A stretch of 10,508 bases of DNA, from the NCBI GenBank assembly GCA_005880175.1, contig VBJR01000019.1, forward strand, positions 30,311-40,818, written 5' to 3'. A program made the translations under genes and the position numbers. The notes under the pieces are model-generated. The model was not told where the DNA came from and ran no database searches. It saw only the letters and a list, made by a program, of their open reading frames with translations. This stretch comes from Chloroflexota bacterium. Its GTDB lineage: Bacteria; Chloroflexota; Dormibacteria; Dormibacterales; Dormibacteraceae. Shown one piece after another: positions 1 through 6,364 of this stretch. Within the stretch, counting starts at the first letter, position 1; every line of letters starts with the position of its first letter.

Positions 1-386
1 ACGTACTCGTTGGCCGTGCCCCGCAGCATCCCGGCCACGACGCGGCCGCCGGTCAGGGTGTCCAGCATCGCGAACTCCTCGGCCACCCGGACCGGGTTCA
101 GGATGGGGATGGTCGCGCCGAGCAGCGCGATCTTCGCCCGCTTCACGCGCTGCGTGACGGCACCGGCGAGCACCATCGGGTTCGGGCTCAGCGAGAGCGG
201 CGCGAAGTGGTGCTCGGCCAGCGTGACCCAGTCGAAGCCGAGCTGGTCGGCCAGCTCGAACTGCTCGAGCGCCATGTCCAGCGAGCTGCCGGCGACCTCG
301 TGTGAGTACGTGCGGGTGGGCACCGGCCACGCCCGGCGCTCGGCTTCGCCGAGGTACGGGGCGATGTTGAACAGAGCCGCCTTCAC
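1..386 (-). CDS. LLM-class flavin-dependent oxidoreductase, N-terminal part (partial)
   Basis: The first 128 codons of a luciferase-like (bacterial luciferase-fold) monooxygenase; the rest lies beyond the left edge. The family uses reduced FMN or F420 to oxidise small organic substrates in the cytoplasm. Visible family hallmarks are a first strand beginning KAALFNIAPYL, then GFDWVTLAEHHF, then LSPNPMVLAGA, a strand KIALLGATIPI, and the segment EEFAMLDTLTGGRVVAGM. The start is GTG at 386-384, which overlaps the TGA of the upstream hydrolase (385-383) in a GTGA arrangement, so translation is probably coupled. Luciferase-like oxidoreductases often sit next to alpha/beta hydrolases, which suggests they act on the same substrate, but nothing here identifies that substrate. 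The family call is secure; specificity is unknown. Confidence 0.9.
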   Translation of the reverse strand, partial: MKAALFNIAPYLGEAERRAWPVPTRTYSHEVAGSSLDMALEQFELADQLGFDWVTLAEHHFAPLSLSPNPMVLAGAVTQRVKRAKIALLGATIPILNPVRVAEEFAMLDTLTGGRVVAGMLRGTANEY

Positions 387-1180
387 GGGAACAGCACCGA
401 GCTGCGGGCGCTGACGACGAACTGCTCGCGCCGGGCCAGGAAGTCGGCGACGGCCTCCGCGAACGCCTCCGGCCGGTCCGCCGCCGTGGCGTGGCCGGCG
501 TCGTAGACGAACAGGAGGTGGGCGTGCGGGAGCAGCTCCTTGTAGATCCGGCCGAGCTCGGGCGGGGTCAGCCGGTCCTCCGTGCCGAAGACCACCAGCA
601 CCGGCACCTCGAGGCCCCGCATCGCCTCCTCCAGCTCCGGGTCGCGGGACGGCCCGATCAGCCGCGCGAGGAGGGGCCGCGTCCTCGCCCGCTGGTCCAG
701 GCTCGACGGCGGCCGCGGCGGCACCCGCTCGGGGTGGGCGTGCAGCATCGCGACCAGCTCCTCGGGCGTCGCGGGCTCGGGCGGCCGCGCCCCGTCGGGC
801 CGGATGGCGGCCGGCGACTCCAGCACCAGCGCGCGGATCCGCGGGGGGGCGATCAGCGCGGCCCACAGGGCCACCTTGCCCCCGAACGAGGTCCCCATCA
901 GGTCGAGCTCCTCGATGCCGAGCGCGGAGACGGCCTCCAGCATCGTCCGGGCCAGGTCCGGCATCGCCTGGTGGCGGGTGTTCTCCGGGGAGTCGCCGAA
1001 GCCGGGCATCTCGAACGCGATGACGCGGCGCTCGCGGGCGAGCAGCTCGTGCGCCGGCGTCAGCGTCAGGCCGCCGCCGCCGTGCAGGTGCACCAGCGGC
1101 GAACCCTCGCCCGCCTCGGCGTACCTGATGCGAAACCCGTCGGCCTCGACGTGGTCCTCGAGCCAGGTCGGGCTGGTCAC
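383..1180 (-). CDS. alpha/beta-fold hydrolase
   Basis: A 265-residue cytoplasmic alpha/beta hydrolase of normal family length. The oxyanion-hole stretch HLHGGGG lies at residues 32-37, the strand-turn EMPGFGDSP at 57-65, the nucleophile elbow GTSFGG around Ser98, the acid Asp202 in FGTEDRL, and the base His230 in YDAGH, so the catalytic triad is complete. There is no signal peptide or membrane segment. The start is GTG at 1180-1178. A TATGGT hexamer on the minus strand (1192-1187) ends six bases before it, as in a leaderless transcript. The 3' end overlaps the flavin oxidoreductase start by four bases. Esterase, lactonase and C-C hydrolase roles are all possible; a joint catabolic step with the oxidoreductase is inferred from the overlap. 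Confidence 0.9.
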   Translation of the reverse strand: MTSPTWLEDHVEADGFRIRYAEAGEGSPLVHLHGGGGLTLTPAHELLARERRVIAFEMPGFGDSPENTRHQAMPDLARTMLEAVSALGIEELDLMGTSFGGKVALWAALIAPPRIRALVLESPAAIRPDGARPPEPATPEELVAMLHAHPERVPPRPPSSLDQRARTRPLLARLIGPSRDPELEEAMRGLEVPVLVVFGTEDRLTPPELGRIYKELLPHAHLLFVYDAGHATAADRPEAFAEAVADFLARREQFVVSARSSVLFP

Positions 1181-1244
1181 GGCGTCACCATAGCTCGTGC
1201 CGGCGGCCCGGCGAACGCGGGCGTTGCGCTTGCCGGAACGCCGG

Positions 1245-1832
1245 TCAGCTCGTCGTCGCGGGCCAGGTCGCCGGCGCCGTGGCCGTGGCCGCCTGCTGCT
1301 GCTGCTGCGCGGCCTGCTGCCAGGCCAGCACCGCCCGCGCGAAGTTGGGGTGGACCCGCTTGAGCACCACCACGCGGTCGTTCGGCGCGTGGGGCAGCTT
1401 GCGCACCTCGGCCCGGGGCGGGATCGTCCCGGCCAGGATCAGCAGGACCAGCGAGCCGATGAACAGCGCCACGCCCAGGAGCGTGACCACGCCCGAGTTC
1501 ACCACCAGGCCCGCGACGAACAGGACGATCCCGGCCAGGAGCGCGACCAGGCCCACGACCGAGAAGGTCCGCAGCCGCCGCGCCGTGGCCCTCGTGAACG
1601 GCAGCTGGCCGGTGGCCCGGACGCTGACGATCGCCCGCACGACGATGTACGGCAGGACGCCGACGATCAGGACTCCCAGGATGAGCAGGACGTACGTCCA
1701 CTGGGGGGCGGTCGCGTACGTCCGCTTCACCCACGCGTCGGCGGGCTCGCCAGTCTTGACGCAGACGGCCGGGAGACCGCCCGGCCGCATCTGGCTGGCC
1801 CAGATCGTGACTTCCGTGTTCCCTCCGTTCAT
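1245..1832 (-). CDS. three-helix membrane protein of unknown function
   Basis: I do not recognise a named family for this 195-residue protein. The N-terminal 45 residues are soluble and hold a single cysteine in the motif LPAVCVKTGEPAD (20-32). Three hydrophobic helices follow, at about 46-69, 90-111 and 114-134, and then a soluble tail of about 60 residues (TIPPRAEVRKLP onward). The tail ends in a glutamine- and alanine-rich run (QQAAQQQQQ, 172-180) encoded by five CTG repeats on the plus strand. The start is the ATG at 1832-1830; no good ribosome site lies before it, and a GGAGGG falls within codons 3-4. It is divergent from the TetR gene with about 80 bases between the starts, and is followed on the same strand by the hydrolase after 64 bases. 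It could share the TetR operator region, but this is not shown. Confidence 0.75.
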   Translation of the reverse strand: MNGGNTEVTIWASQMRPGGLPAVCVKTGEPADAWVKRTYATAPQWTYVLLILGVLIVGVLPYIVVRAIVSVRATGQLPFTRATARRLRTFSVVGLVALLAGIVLFVAGLVVNSGVVTLLGVALFIGSLVLLILAGTIPPRAEVRKLPHAPNDRVVVLKRVHPNFARAVLAWQQAAQQQQQAATATAPATWPATTS

Positions 1833-1866
1833 GCCGAGGGGATTGTGCGCGACGGGGCCGCCCTTC

Positions 1867-1875
1867 TGTTAGAAT
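1867..1875 (+). promoter_or_regulatory. extended -10 promoter of the TetR-ABC operon
   Basis: TGTTAGAAT is an extended -10 (TGn plus TAGAAT, five of six matches to TATAAT). No -35 box is seen at normal spacing, as is common for extended -10 promoters. Transcription should begin near 1882, inside the palindromic operator, giving a leader of about 30 bases that carries the ribosome-binding site. Confidence 0.6.
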
Positions 1876-1890
1876 GAATGAATCATTCAT
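1874..1890. promoter_or_regulatory. palindromic operator, probable TetR autoregulation site
   Basis: ATGAATGAATCATTCAT is a perfect inverted repeat with 8-base arms and a one-base centre. It overlaps the last bases of the -10 box and the expected transcription start, and sits 22 bases before the GTG start of the TetR gene. TGAATGA-type half-sites are known for several TetR-family repressors, including Bacillus FadR. Its position predicts simple steric repression of the whole operon. An ATG inside the palindrome is in frame with the TetR gene but has no ribosome site of its own. Confidence 0.75.
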
Positions 1891-1896
1891 CCAATC

Positions 1897-1902
1897 AGGA
1901 GG
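1897..1902 (+). promoter_or_regulatory. ribosome-binding site fixing the TetR start
   Basis: AGGAGG at 1897-1902 lies ten bases before GTG at 1913. It shows that the ORF reaching back to the ATG at 1874 is over-extended: that ATG is inside the operator and near the predicted transcription start. Confidence 0.7.
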
Positions 1903-1912
1903 TCTGTTGCGA

Positions 1913-2494
1913 GTGCCCCGAACCGAAGCCGAGAACGAGCGCGTCCGCGACGAGCAGCGCGCCCGGATCCTGGAGGGCGCCCGGGCGGTCTTCGCCCGCC
2001 GCGGCATGGCCGCGACGATGGCCGACGTGGCCGCCGCGGCCGGCGTCAGCCAGGGCCTGGCCTACCGCTACTTCGCCGGCAAGGACGAGCTGTTCCGGGC
2101 CCTGGTCGCCGACGCCATGCGGCCGGACGACCTGCCCGGGACCGCTCCGGATGCCGCCCGCCCCCAGCTCGTGCCGCTGCTGACGCGGCTGCTGGAGGCC
2201 AGGCGCGACCACCCCGAGATGTTCCAGCTCCTCTACCAGGTGCTGAACGACGCGTCCACGCCGCCCGACGTGATCGAGGCGGTGCGGCAGCGCGGCATGG
2301 GCTTCGTGAAGCTGCTGCGCGAGCTGATCGTCGAGGGCCAGGCCGCCGGCGAGGTCGCCGGCGACGATCCCGACGAGCTCGTCGCCGCGATGGTCGCCTA
2401 CGTGGACGGCGTCACCCGGTTCTCGATCAACCACCCCGACCTGCAGGGCCACTTCCCCGACCCGCGGATCGCGCTCCGGATGCTCCGGCCATGA
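1913..2494 (+). CDS. TetR-family transcriptional regulator
   Basis: A 193-residue repressor of the TetR fold, read from GTG at 1913. The N-terminal DNA-binding domain (about residues 15-62) starts with RARILEGARAVFARRG, and its helix-turn-helix runs TMADVAAAAGVSQGLAYRYF (35-54), closing with GKDELF. The C-terminal helical domain is variable, as expected for ligand binding, and contains DHPEMFQLLYQVLND and a VAAMVAYVDG helix. The TGA stop overlaps the ATG of the ABC ATPase (ATGA, 2491-2494), so the regulator is the first gene of the operon it most likely controls. Likely role: represses efflux until a toxic or lipophilic ligand binds. The ligand is unknown. Confidence 0.93.
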   Translation: MPRTEAENERVRDEQRARILEGARAVFARRGMAATMADVAAAAGVSQGLAYRYFAGKDELFRALVADAMRPDDLPGTAPDAARPQLVPLLTRLLEARRDHPEMFQLLYQVLNDASTPPDVIEAVRQRGMGFVKLLRELIVEGQAAGEVAGDDPDELVAAMVAYVDGVTRFSINHPDLQGHFPDPRIALRMLRP

Positions 2495-3489
2495 CCGCCG
2501 CCATCGAGGTCGAGCACCTGGTCAAGCGCTATCCGCGCGGCCGCGCCAACGCGGTGGACGACGTGTCGTTCGCGGTGCTGCGCGGGGAGACGTTCGGGCT
2601 GCTCGGTCCCAACGGGGCCGGCAAGACGACCGCGATCGGCATCCTGACGACGCGCGTGCTGCCCACGGGCGGTCGCGCGGCGGTCGCGGGGATCGACGTC
2701 GTCGCGGACCCCATCGCCGCGAAGCAGCGGATCGGCGTGGTCCCCCAGACCTCCAACCTGGACCGCAGCCTGCGCGTGCGCGAGATACTCACGTTCCACG
2801 CCGCCTACCACGGCGTGTCGCGCCGGGAGCGCCAGGCCCGCGCCGACGCGCTGCTGGAGGAGCTGGGCCTGGCCGCCCGCGGCAGGGACAAGCTGGACTG
2901 GTTCTCCGGTGGTCTGCAGCAGCGCGTCATGCTGGGCCGGGCCCTCATGCACGAGCCGGACGTCCTGTTCCTGGACGAGCCGACCAACAACCTCGACCCC
3001 CAGTCCCGGCTCTTTCTGTGGGACCGCATCCGGGCGCTCCACGAGCGCGGCGTGACGGTCGTGCTGACCACGCACGACATGGAGGAGGCGGACCGCCTCT
3101 GCGACCGGATCGCGATCATGGACCACGGCCGCATCCTGGCCCTGGACACGCCCGAGGGCCTGCGCCGCCTGATCCCGGGCGGGACGATGCTCGAGGTCCG
3201 GACGCGCCTGCCGCAGGCCGTCCCGGCCGGCGCGCCGGCGGGGGCGGAGCCGGTGGAGGCCGCGCTGGCCGCCCTGCCCGGCGTCACCGCCGTCGAGCGG
3301 CGGCCCGGATCGGGGACCGACGACGCCGCGGTGTACCGCCTGTATGCCACTGGCGACGCCGGCCAGCTGCTCGCCAGCGCGGCCCAGGCGGTGGTCCGGG
3401 AGGAGGCCGAGCTGCTCGACCTCCGCTTCGCCCGTCCCAGCCTGGAGGACGTGTTCATCCACCTCACCGGGAGCAACCTGCGCGCATGA
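2491..3489 (+). CDS. ABC transporter ATP-binding protein, DrrA-like
   Basis: A 332-residue cytoplasmic ATPase subunit of an ABC-2-type exporter (daunorubicin-resistance DrrA group). Walker A GPNGAGKT is at residues 39-46, the Q-loop at Gln86 (VVPQTSN), the signature FSGGLQQR at 138-145, Walker B VLFLDEP at 158-164, the D-loop NNLD at 166-169 and the switch His195 in TTHDMEEA. The last ~110 residues form the extra C-terminal domain typical of this group, ending in the expected SLEDVFIHLTG. The signature differs from canonical LSGGQ at positions 1 and 5, a variation seen in this subfamily. ATGA overlaps join it to the regulator upstream and the permease downstream, which supports one transcript and equal synthesis of the transporter halves. 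Substrate not determinable; drugs or lipids are usual. Confidence 0.93.
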   Translation: MTAAIEVEHLVKRYPRGRANAVDDVSFAVLRGETFGLLGPNGAGKTTAIGILTTRVLPTGGRAAVAGIDVVADPIAAKQRIGVVPQTSNLDRSLRVREILTFHAAYHGVSRRERQARADALLEELGLAARGRDKLDWFSGGLQQRVMLGRALMHEPDVLFLDEPTNNLDPQSRLFLWDRIRALHERGVTVVLTTHDMEEADRLCDRIAIMDHGRILALDTPEGLRRLIPGGTMLEVRTRLPQAVPAGAPAGAEPVEAALAALPGVTAVERRPGSGTDDAAVYRLYATGDAGQLLASAAQAVVREEAELLDLRFARPSLEDVFIHLTGSNLRA

Positions 3490-4226
3490 CCACCCTCGAT
3501 GCGACCCTGCCCGCCCACGGCCGCGTGGGGGCGGCCGCCCGCTCGTTCCTCGCGATCGTCGAGCGGGACCTGCTCGTGATCCGGCGGGAGGCGCCCTCCT
3601 TCCTGGTCCAGACGCTCGTGCAGCCCCTCTTCTTCCTCTTCGTGTTCGGCAAGGTGCTGACCGGCATCGGCACGGCGACGCCGAGCTTCGGCACGATCCT
3701 GCTGCCGGGGATCGTCGCGTTCACGTGCTTCCTCACGCCGCTCCAGGCCGTCTCCATCGACCTGGGCCGCGACCTCGGCTTCACGCACGAGATCGACGAC
3801 CGGCTGCTGGCGCCGCTGCCGAACGTGCTGGTCGCGCTGGAGAAGTTCGGCCTGGCCGCGCTGCGCGGCCTGATCGCGGGGGCCTGCGTCTTCCCGCTGG
3901 CCTACCTGGTCCTGGGCAGCGGCTACCACGTGCGGACGGACCTGGTCGGCGAGGTGGCCGGGATGATGGTGCTGACCGCGCTGCTGGGCGCCGCGATCGG
4001 CATGCTGGTCGGCGCGCTCGACTCGCTGCGCTGGTTCCAGGTCGTGACCCTGTTCAACCCGCTCACGTACGCGGCGGAGGGGCTGCGCCACGCCATGCTG
4101 CCGCCGATCGCGGGCCACCCGATCGAGACGCTGCCGATGGGCTGGGTGCTGGTGGTCCTGTGCGGCTCGCTCGTGGTGATCCTGGGCGCCGGCCTGCGGC
4201 TGTTCCGGCACCGGGTGGTGAGCTGA
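3486..4226 (+). CDS. ABC-2 type permease, DrrB-like
   Basis: A 246-residue membrane subunit partnering the ATPase just upstream, with an ATGA overlap at 3486-3489 that fixes the start. The N-terminal ~40 residues are cytoplasmic with the amphipathic segment ERDLLVIRREAPSFLVQ. Hydrophobic segments lie near 43-60, 69-90, 122-144, 153-176 and 219-239, with a possible sixth around 183-195; six helices are usual in this family. The conserved loop GRDLGFTHEIDDRLLAPLP (94-112) and NPLTYAAEGLRHAM (191-204) are hallmarks of ABC-2 exporters. With the ATPase it should form an inner-membrane efflux pump of dimeric half-transporters. The stop is at 4224-4226 and the next gene converges on it after 69 bases. 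Confidence 0.92.
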   Translation: MTTLDATLPAHGRVGAAARSFLAIVERDLLVIRREAPSFLVQTLVQPLFFLFVFGKVLTGIGTATPSFGTILLPGIVAFTCFLTPLQAVSIDLGRDLGFTHEIDDRLLAPLPNVLVALEKFGLAALRGLIAGACVFPLAYLVLGSGYHVRTDLVGEVAGMMVLTALLGAAIGMLVGALDSLRWFQVVTLFNPLTYAAEGLRHAMLPPIAGHPIETLPMGWVLVVLCGSLVVILGAGLRLFRHRVVS

Positions 4227-4246
4227 GCCGGGATCCACCGCGCGAG

Positions 4247-4277
4247 CGACCGTGGTGGTCCTGGCCGCGAACGGTCG
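4247..4277. terminator. possible shared terminator between convergent genes
   Basis: CGACCGT (4247-4253) and ACGGTCG (4271-4277) form a perfect 7-bp inverted repeat with a 17-base loop, between the convergent ends of the ABC permease (4226) and the DUF6194-like gene (4296). There is no T-run on either strand, so this is a candidate placed mainly by position. Confidence 0.3.
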
Positions 4278-4295
4278 GTGGAGGCCGGCGCGCGG

Positions 4296-4742
4296 TCACT
4301 CCGTGACGCGACGTCCCTTGCTGAGGCCGGCGTGCCGGCGCACCGCGCGCCCGTACGCCTCCTCCAGCAGGGGCTTCAGCGTCTCGAACGTCGCCTCGCT
4401 CGGGTTGAGGACGCACACCCAGTGGTTGGTGCCGTACACCGGGTGCGGCATCAGCCGGTCCAGGGCGGTGAAGTCGTGCTCGGCGCCGGCCGCGACCTGC
4501 CGCTCGTACGTCTCCTCGCTCAGGCCGATGTTGAGGCGGAAGACGCCCGGCCGGTCCAGGTCAGAGGCGTCGTCGAACTCGCCGTAGTCCTTCGTCACGA
4601 TCGTCGCGAACGGGAAGCGGCCGGCCCCCTCCATGTCCCGGTCGGGGTCGTAGATGAAGAACGTGTCGCCCCACGCGATCTCGGGCGCGCCGCCATCTAG
4701 ATACACAACTCCGCGCCCGGGCGAAAGGTGAAGTCCCGGCAA
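4296..4742 (-). CDS. DUF6194-like protein, possibly short at the N-terminus
   Basis: A 148-residue soluble protein whose core matches what I recall of the DUF6194 family: APEIAWGDTFFIYDP (19-33), FPFATIVTKDY (43-53), LDRPGVFRLNIG (62-73), DFTALDRLMPHPVYG (90-104) and WVCVLNPSEATFE (108-120). The function of this family is not known. The only in-frame start near the 5' end is TTG at 4742-4740, without a ribosome site, and an in-frame TAG lies ten codons further up. The family normally carries a short helix before the first strand that I cannot find in any frame here, so the 5' end may be truncated or the start misjudged. Its 5' end abuts the -35 box of the divergent sigma-factor promoter, leaving only 43 bases between starts. 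Confidence 0.75.
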   Translation of the reverse strand: MPGLHLSPGRGVVYLDGGAPEIAWGDTFFIYDPDRDMEGAGRFPFATIVTKDYGEFDDASDLDRPGVFRLNIGLSEETYERQVAAGAEHDFTALDRLMPHPVYGTNHWVCVLNPSEATFETLKPLLEEAYGRAVRRHAGLSKGRRVTE

Positions 4743-4746
4743 CCGT

Positions 4747-4776
4747 TTGATACGCCGCGGTACCCCCGTCTAGAAT
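4747..4776 (+). promoter_or_regulatory. sigma-70-type promoter of the ECF sigma operon
   Basis: TTGATA (4747-4752) and TAGAAT (4771-4776) are each five of six matches to the -35 and -10 consensus, with an 18-base spacer. The start GTG at 4786 follows nine bases after the -10, so the message would be leaderless or nearly so. An ECF-like AACC (4741-4744) and CGTC (4767-4770) overlap this promoter, but their spacing (22 bases) is too wide for a normal ECF promoter. Confidence 0.55.
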
Positions 4777-4785
4777 GGCGGCCCC

Positions 4786-5358
4786 GTGGGGGAGGGCTTG
4801 ACAGGGCTGTGCCCTGGGTCGCCTGAAGATTTCGATCGGCTGTACCTCGAAACCCATCCCCGTCTGGTGCGAACGCTGACCGCGGTCCTGGGGGACGCCG
4901 CGGCCGCCGAGGACTGCGTCCAGGAGGCGTTCGTGCGGGCCTGGAAGGCATGGCCGCGATGGCGGCCCGAGGCGCCGGTCGAAGCCTGGATGTACCGGAT
5001 TGCGCTGAACGTCGCGTTCAGCGCACGCCGGAAGTCGCGCCTGCGCCAGGTGACCGAGCGGCTGCTCCGGCCCGGCCACGGCAGCCCCGACCTCCGGATC
5101 TCGGCCAGCCCGCTGCGCCAGGCCCTGGCCCGCCTCCCGCCGCGCGAGGCCGCCGCCGTGATGCTGCGCCACTACCACGGATACAGCCGCGCCGAGACGG
5201 CCGCCATGCTCGGCCTGACCGAGCGCGCGGTCAGCCTCCGCCTCGAGCGGGCGCGCAATTTCCTCCTCGAGGAGCTGGGCGAACGCTGGGGCGAAGGCGG
5301 GTCACTTCACCCAACGGCCTCTTCCGCGGTTCCTGTGGATGAGAAGGACTTTGGATAG
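4786..5358 (+). CDS. ECF-type RNA polymerase sigma factor
   Basis: A 190-residue extracytoplasmic-function sigma factor with only regions 2 and 4. Region 2 spans about residues 15-83: DFDRLYLETHPRLVR, then region 2.2 AAAEDCVQEAFVRAW (39-53) and the region 2.3/2.4 segment VEAWMYRIALNVAFSARRK. A short linker leads to region 4 (about 109-165), with LARLPPREAAAV and the helix-turn-helix YSRAETAAMLGLTERAVSL (133-151). About 20 extra residues follow, ending in VDEKDFG. The GTG at 4786 is chosen because it lies just after a good -10; TTG at 4798 is an alternative. The 3' end overlaps the next gene by 20 bases, the usual arrangement for a sigma factor and its cognate membrane regulator. Expected role: directs transcription of a small regulon in response to an envelope signal. 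Confidence 0.92.
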   Translation: MGEGLTGLCPGSPEDFDRLYLETHPRLVRTLTAVLGDAAAAEDCVQEAFVRAWKAWPRWRPEAPVEAWMYRIALNVAFSARRKSRLRQVTERLLRPGHGSPDLRISASPLRQALARLPPREAAAVMLRHYHGYSRAETAAMLGLTERAVSLRLERARNFLLEELGERWGEGGSLHPTASSAVPVDEKDFG

Positions 5359-6271
5359 GTTCGAGACGCGGCTTCACGCGGAGCTCCACGAGGAGTTCGA
5401 CCCCCAGGTGGTGGATACCCCGCCGCCGCATCGCGCCCGCTATGGCCGGCTCCGGGAGCCGCGCCGGCGCGCCCTCCCGCTCCGTACCGCCACCCTCGTG
5501 ACCGCCGTCTTCGCGGTGGGCGTCCTCGCCGGCCTCGTGTACGACGCCCGGCACGCCGTGCTGCCGAGCCCCGGTCGCATCCTCGGCGTGGTCCCCTCCC
5601 CGACCCTCGCGTCCCAGACGGCCGCGACCACCACCTCGATGCCCCAGACGGCGACGCCGGCGACCCGGGCCAGCGCCCCGCCGAGCTCCCGGCCCCGGCC
5701 CACCACACCCCGGAGCACCGCGTCGGCCGCGGCGCCGCCGGCCCTCTCCGACGACTTCTCCGGCGACGCGGTCGGGGCCGGCCCCCCGGCCGGCTGGAGC
5801 GTGGACGACGGCGCGTGGGCGGGCGTCGTGGACGACGGTGGCCCCGTGGTGCGCCACAACGGGGGACAGCCGCTCGCCCACCTGGTGACCGGCTCGGCGC
5901 GGTGGACCGACTACTCGGTGAGCGCGGACGTGAGCACCGCCCTGCTCGACATCGGGTTCGCCGGCGTCGCGGCCCGGTACCAGGACCCCGGCGACGACTA
6001 CGAGTGCGGCCTGGGCGGCGTGGGCGCGCAGCTCCAGCTCTGGGTGACCCGGGCCGGCAGTCGCCGGCTGCTGGCCGCCTCGACGGCCTCTCTCGACCTC
6101 AGCACGCGCCACCGGGTCGCGCTCCAGGTGCGGGGCAACGTGCTCACGTGCTCGCTCGACGGCACCCCGGCGCTGCAGGCGACGGACAGCACGTTCGCCG
6201 CCGGCCGGATCGCGCTCGTCGCGTCGGATGGCGAGGTCGCCGAGTTCGGCGGCGTCCGAGTCACAAGCTGA
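5339..6271 (+). CDS. membrane-anchored protein in anti-sigma position, with outer beta-sandwich-like domain
   Basis: A 310-residue protein starting at ATG 5339, inside the sigma-factor gene. Residues 1-50 are a charged, presumably cytoplasmic segment (DRFETRLHAELHEEF, then arginine-rich up to the membrane). One transmembrane helix follows at 51-69 (ATLVTAVFAVGVLAGLVYD), then a Ser/Thr/Pro/Ala-rich linker (about 75-135), then a C-terminal domain (about 138-310) opening with DDFSGD and resembling concanavalin/LamG-like jelly rolls such as DUF1080. Two cysteines, Cys223 (YECGLGG) and Cys271 (LTCSLDG), could form a disulfide. No zinc-binding anti-sigma motif (HxxxCxxC) is present. Position and topology suggest it holds the sigma factor and senses something outside the membrane; that role is inference. 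The outer domain is shared with the next gene. Confidence 0.75.
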   Translation: MRRTLDRFETRLHAELHEEFDPQVVDTPPPHRARYGRLREPRRRALPLRTATLVTAVFAVGVLAGLVYDARHAVLPSPGRILGVVPSPTLASQTAATTTSMPQTATPATRASAPPSSRPRPTTPRSTASAAAPPALSDDFSGDAVGAGPPAGWSVDDGAWAGVVDDGGPVVRHNGGQPLAHLVTGSARWTDYSVSADVSTALLDIGFAGVAARYQDPGDDYECGLGGVGAQLQLWVTRAGSRRLLAASTASLDLSTRHRVALQVRGNVLTCSLDGTPALQATDSTFAAGRIALVASDGEVAEFGGVRVTS

Positions 6272-6346
6272 CTTCACCTATCCCCCACCGGCCGGGTTGT
6301 TCGGGATGAGCCTGCCGCACGGCGCGGGCACGGCGATATCGGAAAC

Positions 6347-6353
6347 AGGAGGG
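6347..6353 (+). promoter_or_regulatory. ribosome-binding site of the second anchored protein
   Basis: AGGAGGG, eleven bases before the ATG at 6365. It is the strongest plus-strand ribosome site in this operon, whereas the sigma factor and its partner lack one. This may let the third gene be made in larger amounts. The 93-base gap from 6272 holds no promoter I can support. Confidence 0.65.
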
Positions 6354-6364
6354 AAACGTCTCGC

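Noticed and set aside
1205..1244. Inverted repeat CCGGCG / CGCCGG between the membrane protein and hydrolase genes as a terminator
   Set aside because: Six-base G+C arms with a long spacer and no T-run are expected by chance at this composition.
3018..3485. N-terminal extension of the ABC permease frame
   Set aside because: The open frame starts at 3018 inside the ATPase gene and reads Arg/Pro/Gly-rich sequence; the ATGA overlap at 3486 and family length fix the real start.
2398..4238. Long minus-strand open frames across the TetR-ABC operon
   Set aside because: The plus strand here encodes three well-matched proteins with ATGA overlaps; the antisense products resemble no family and are rich in Arg, Gln, Ala and His.
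4741..4770. ECF-type autoregulated promoter (AACC and CGTC) before the sigma gene
   Set aside because: The motifs are present, but the 22-base spacing is too wide for ECF promoters; the overlapping TTGATA-N18-TAGAAT fits a housekeeping promoter better.
4798..4803. Perfect TTGACA -35 box
   Set aside because: No -10 box lies 16-18 bases downstream, and it falls inside the sigma-factor reading frame.
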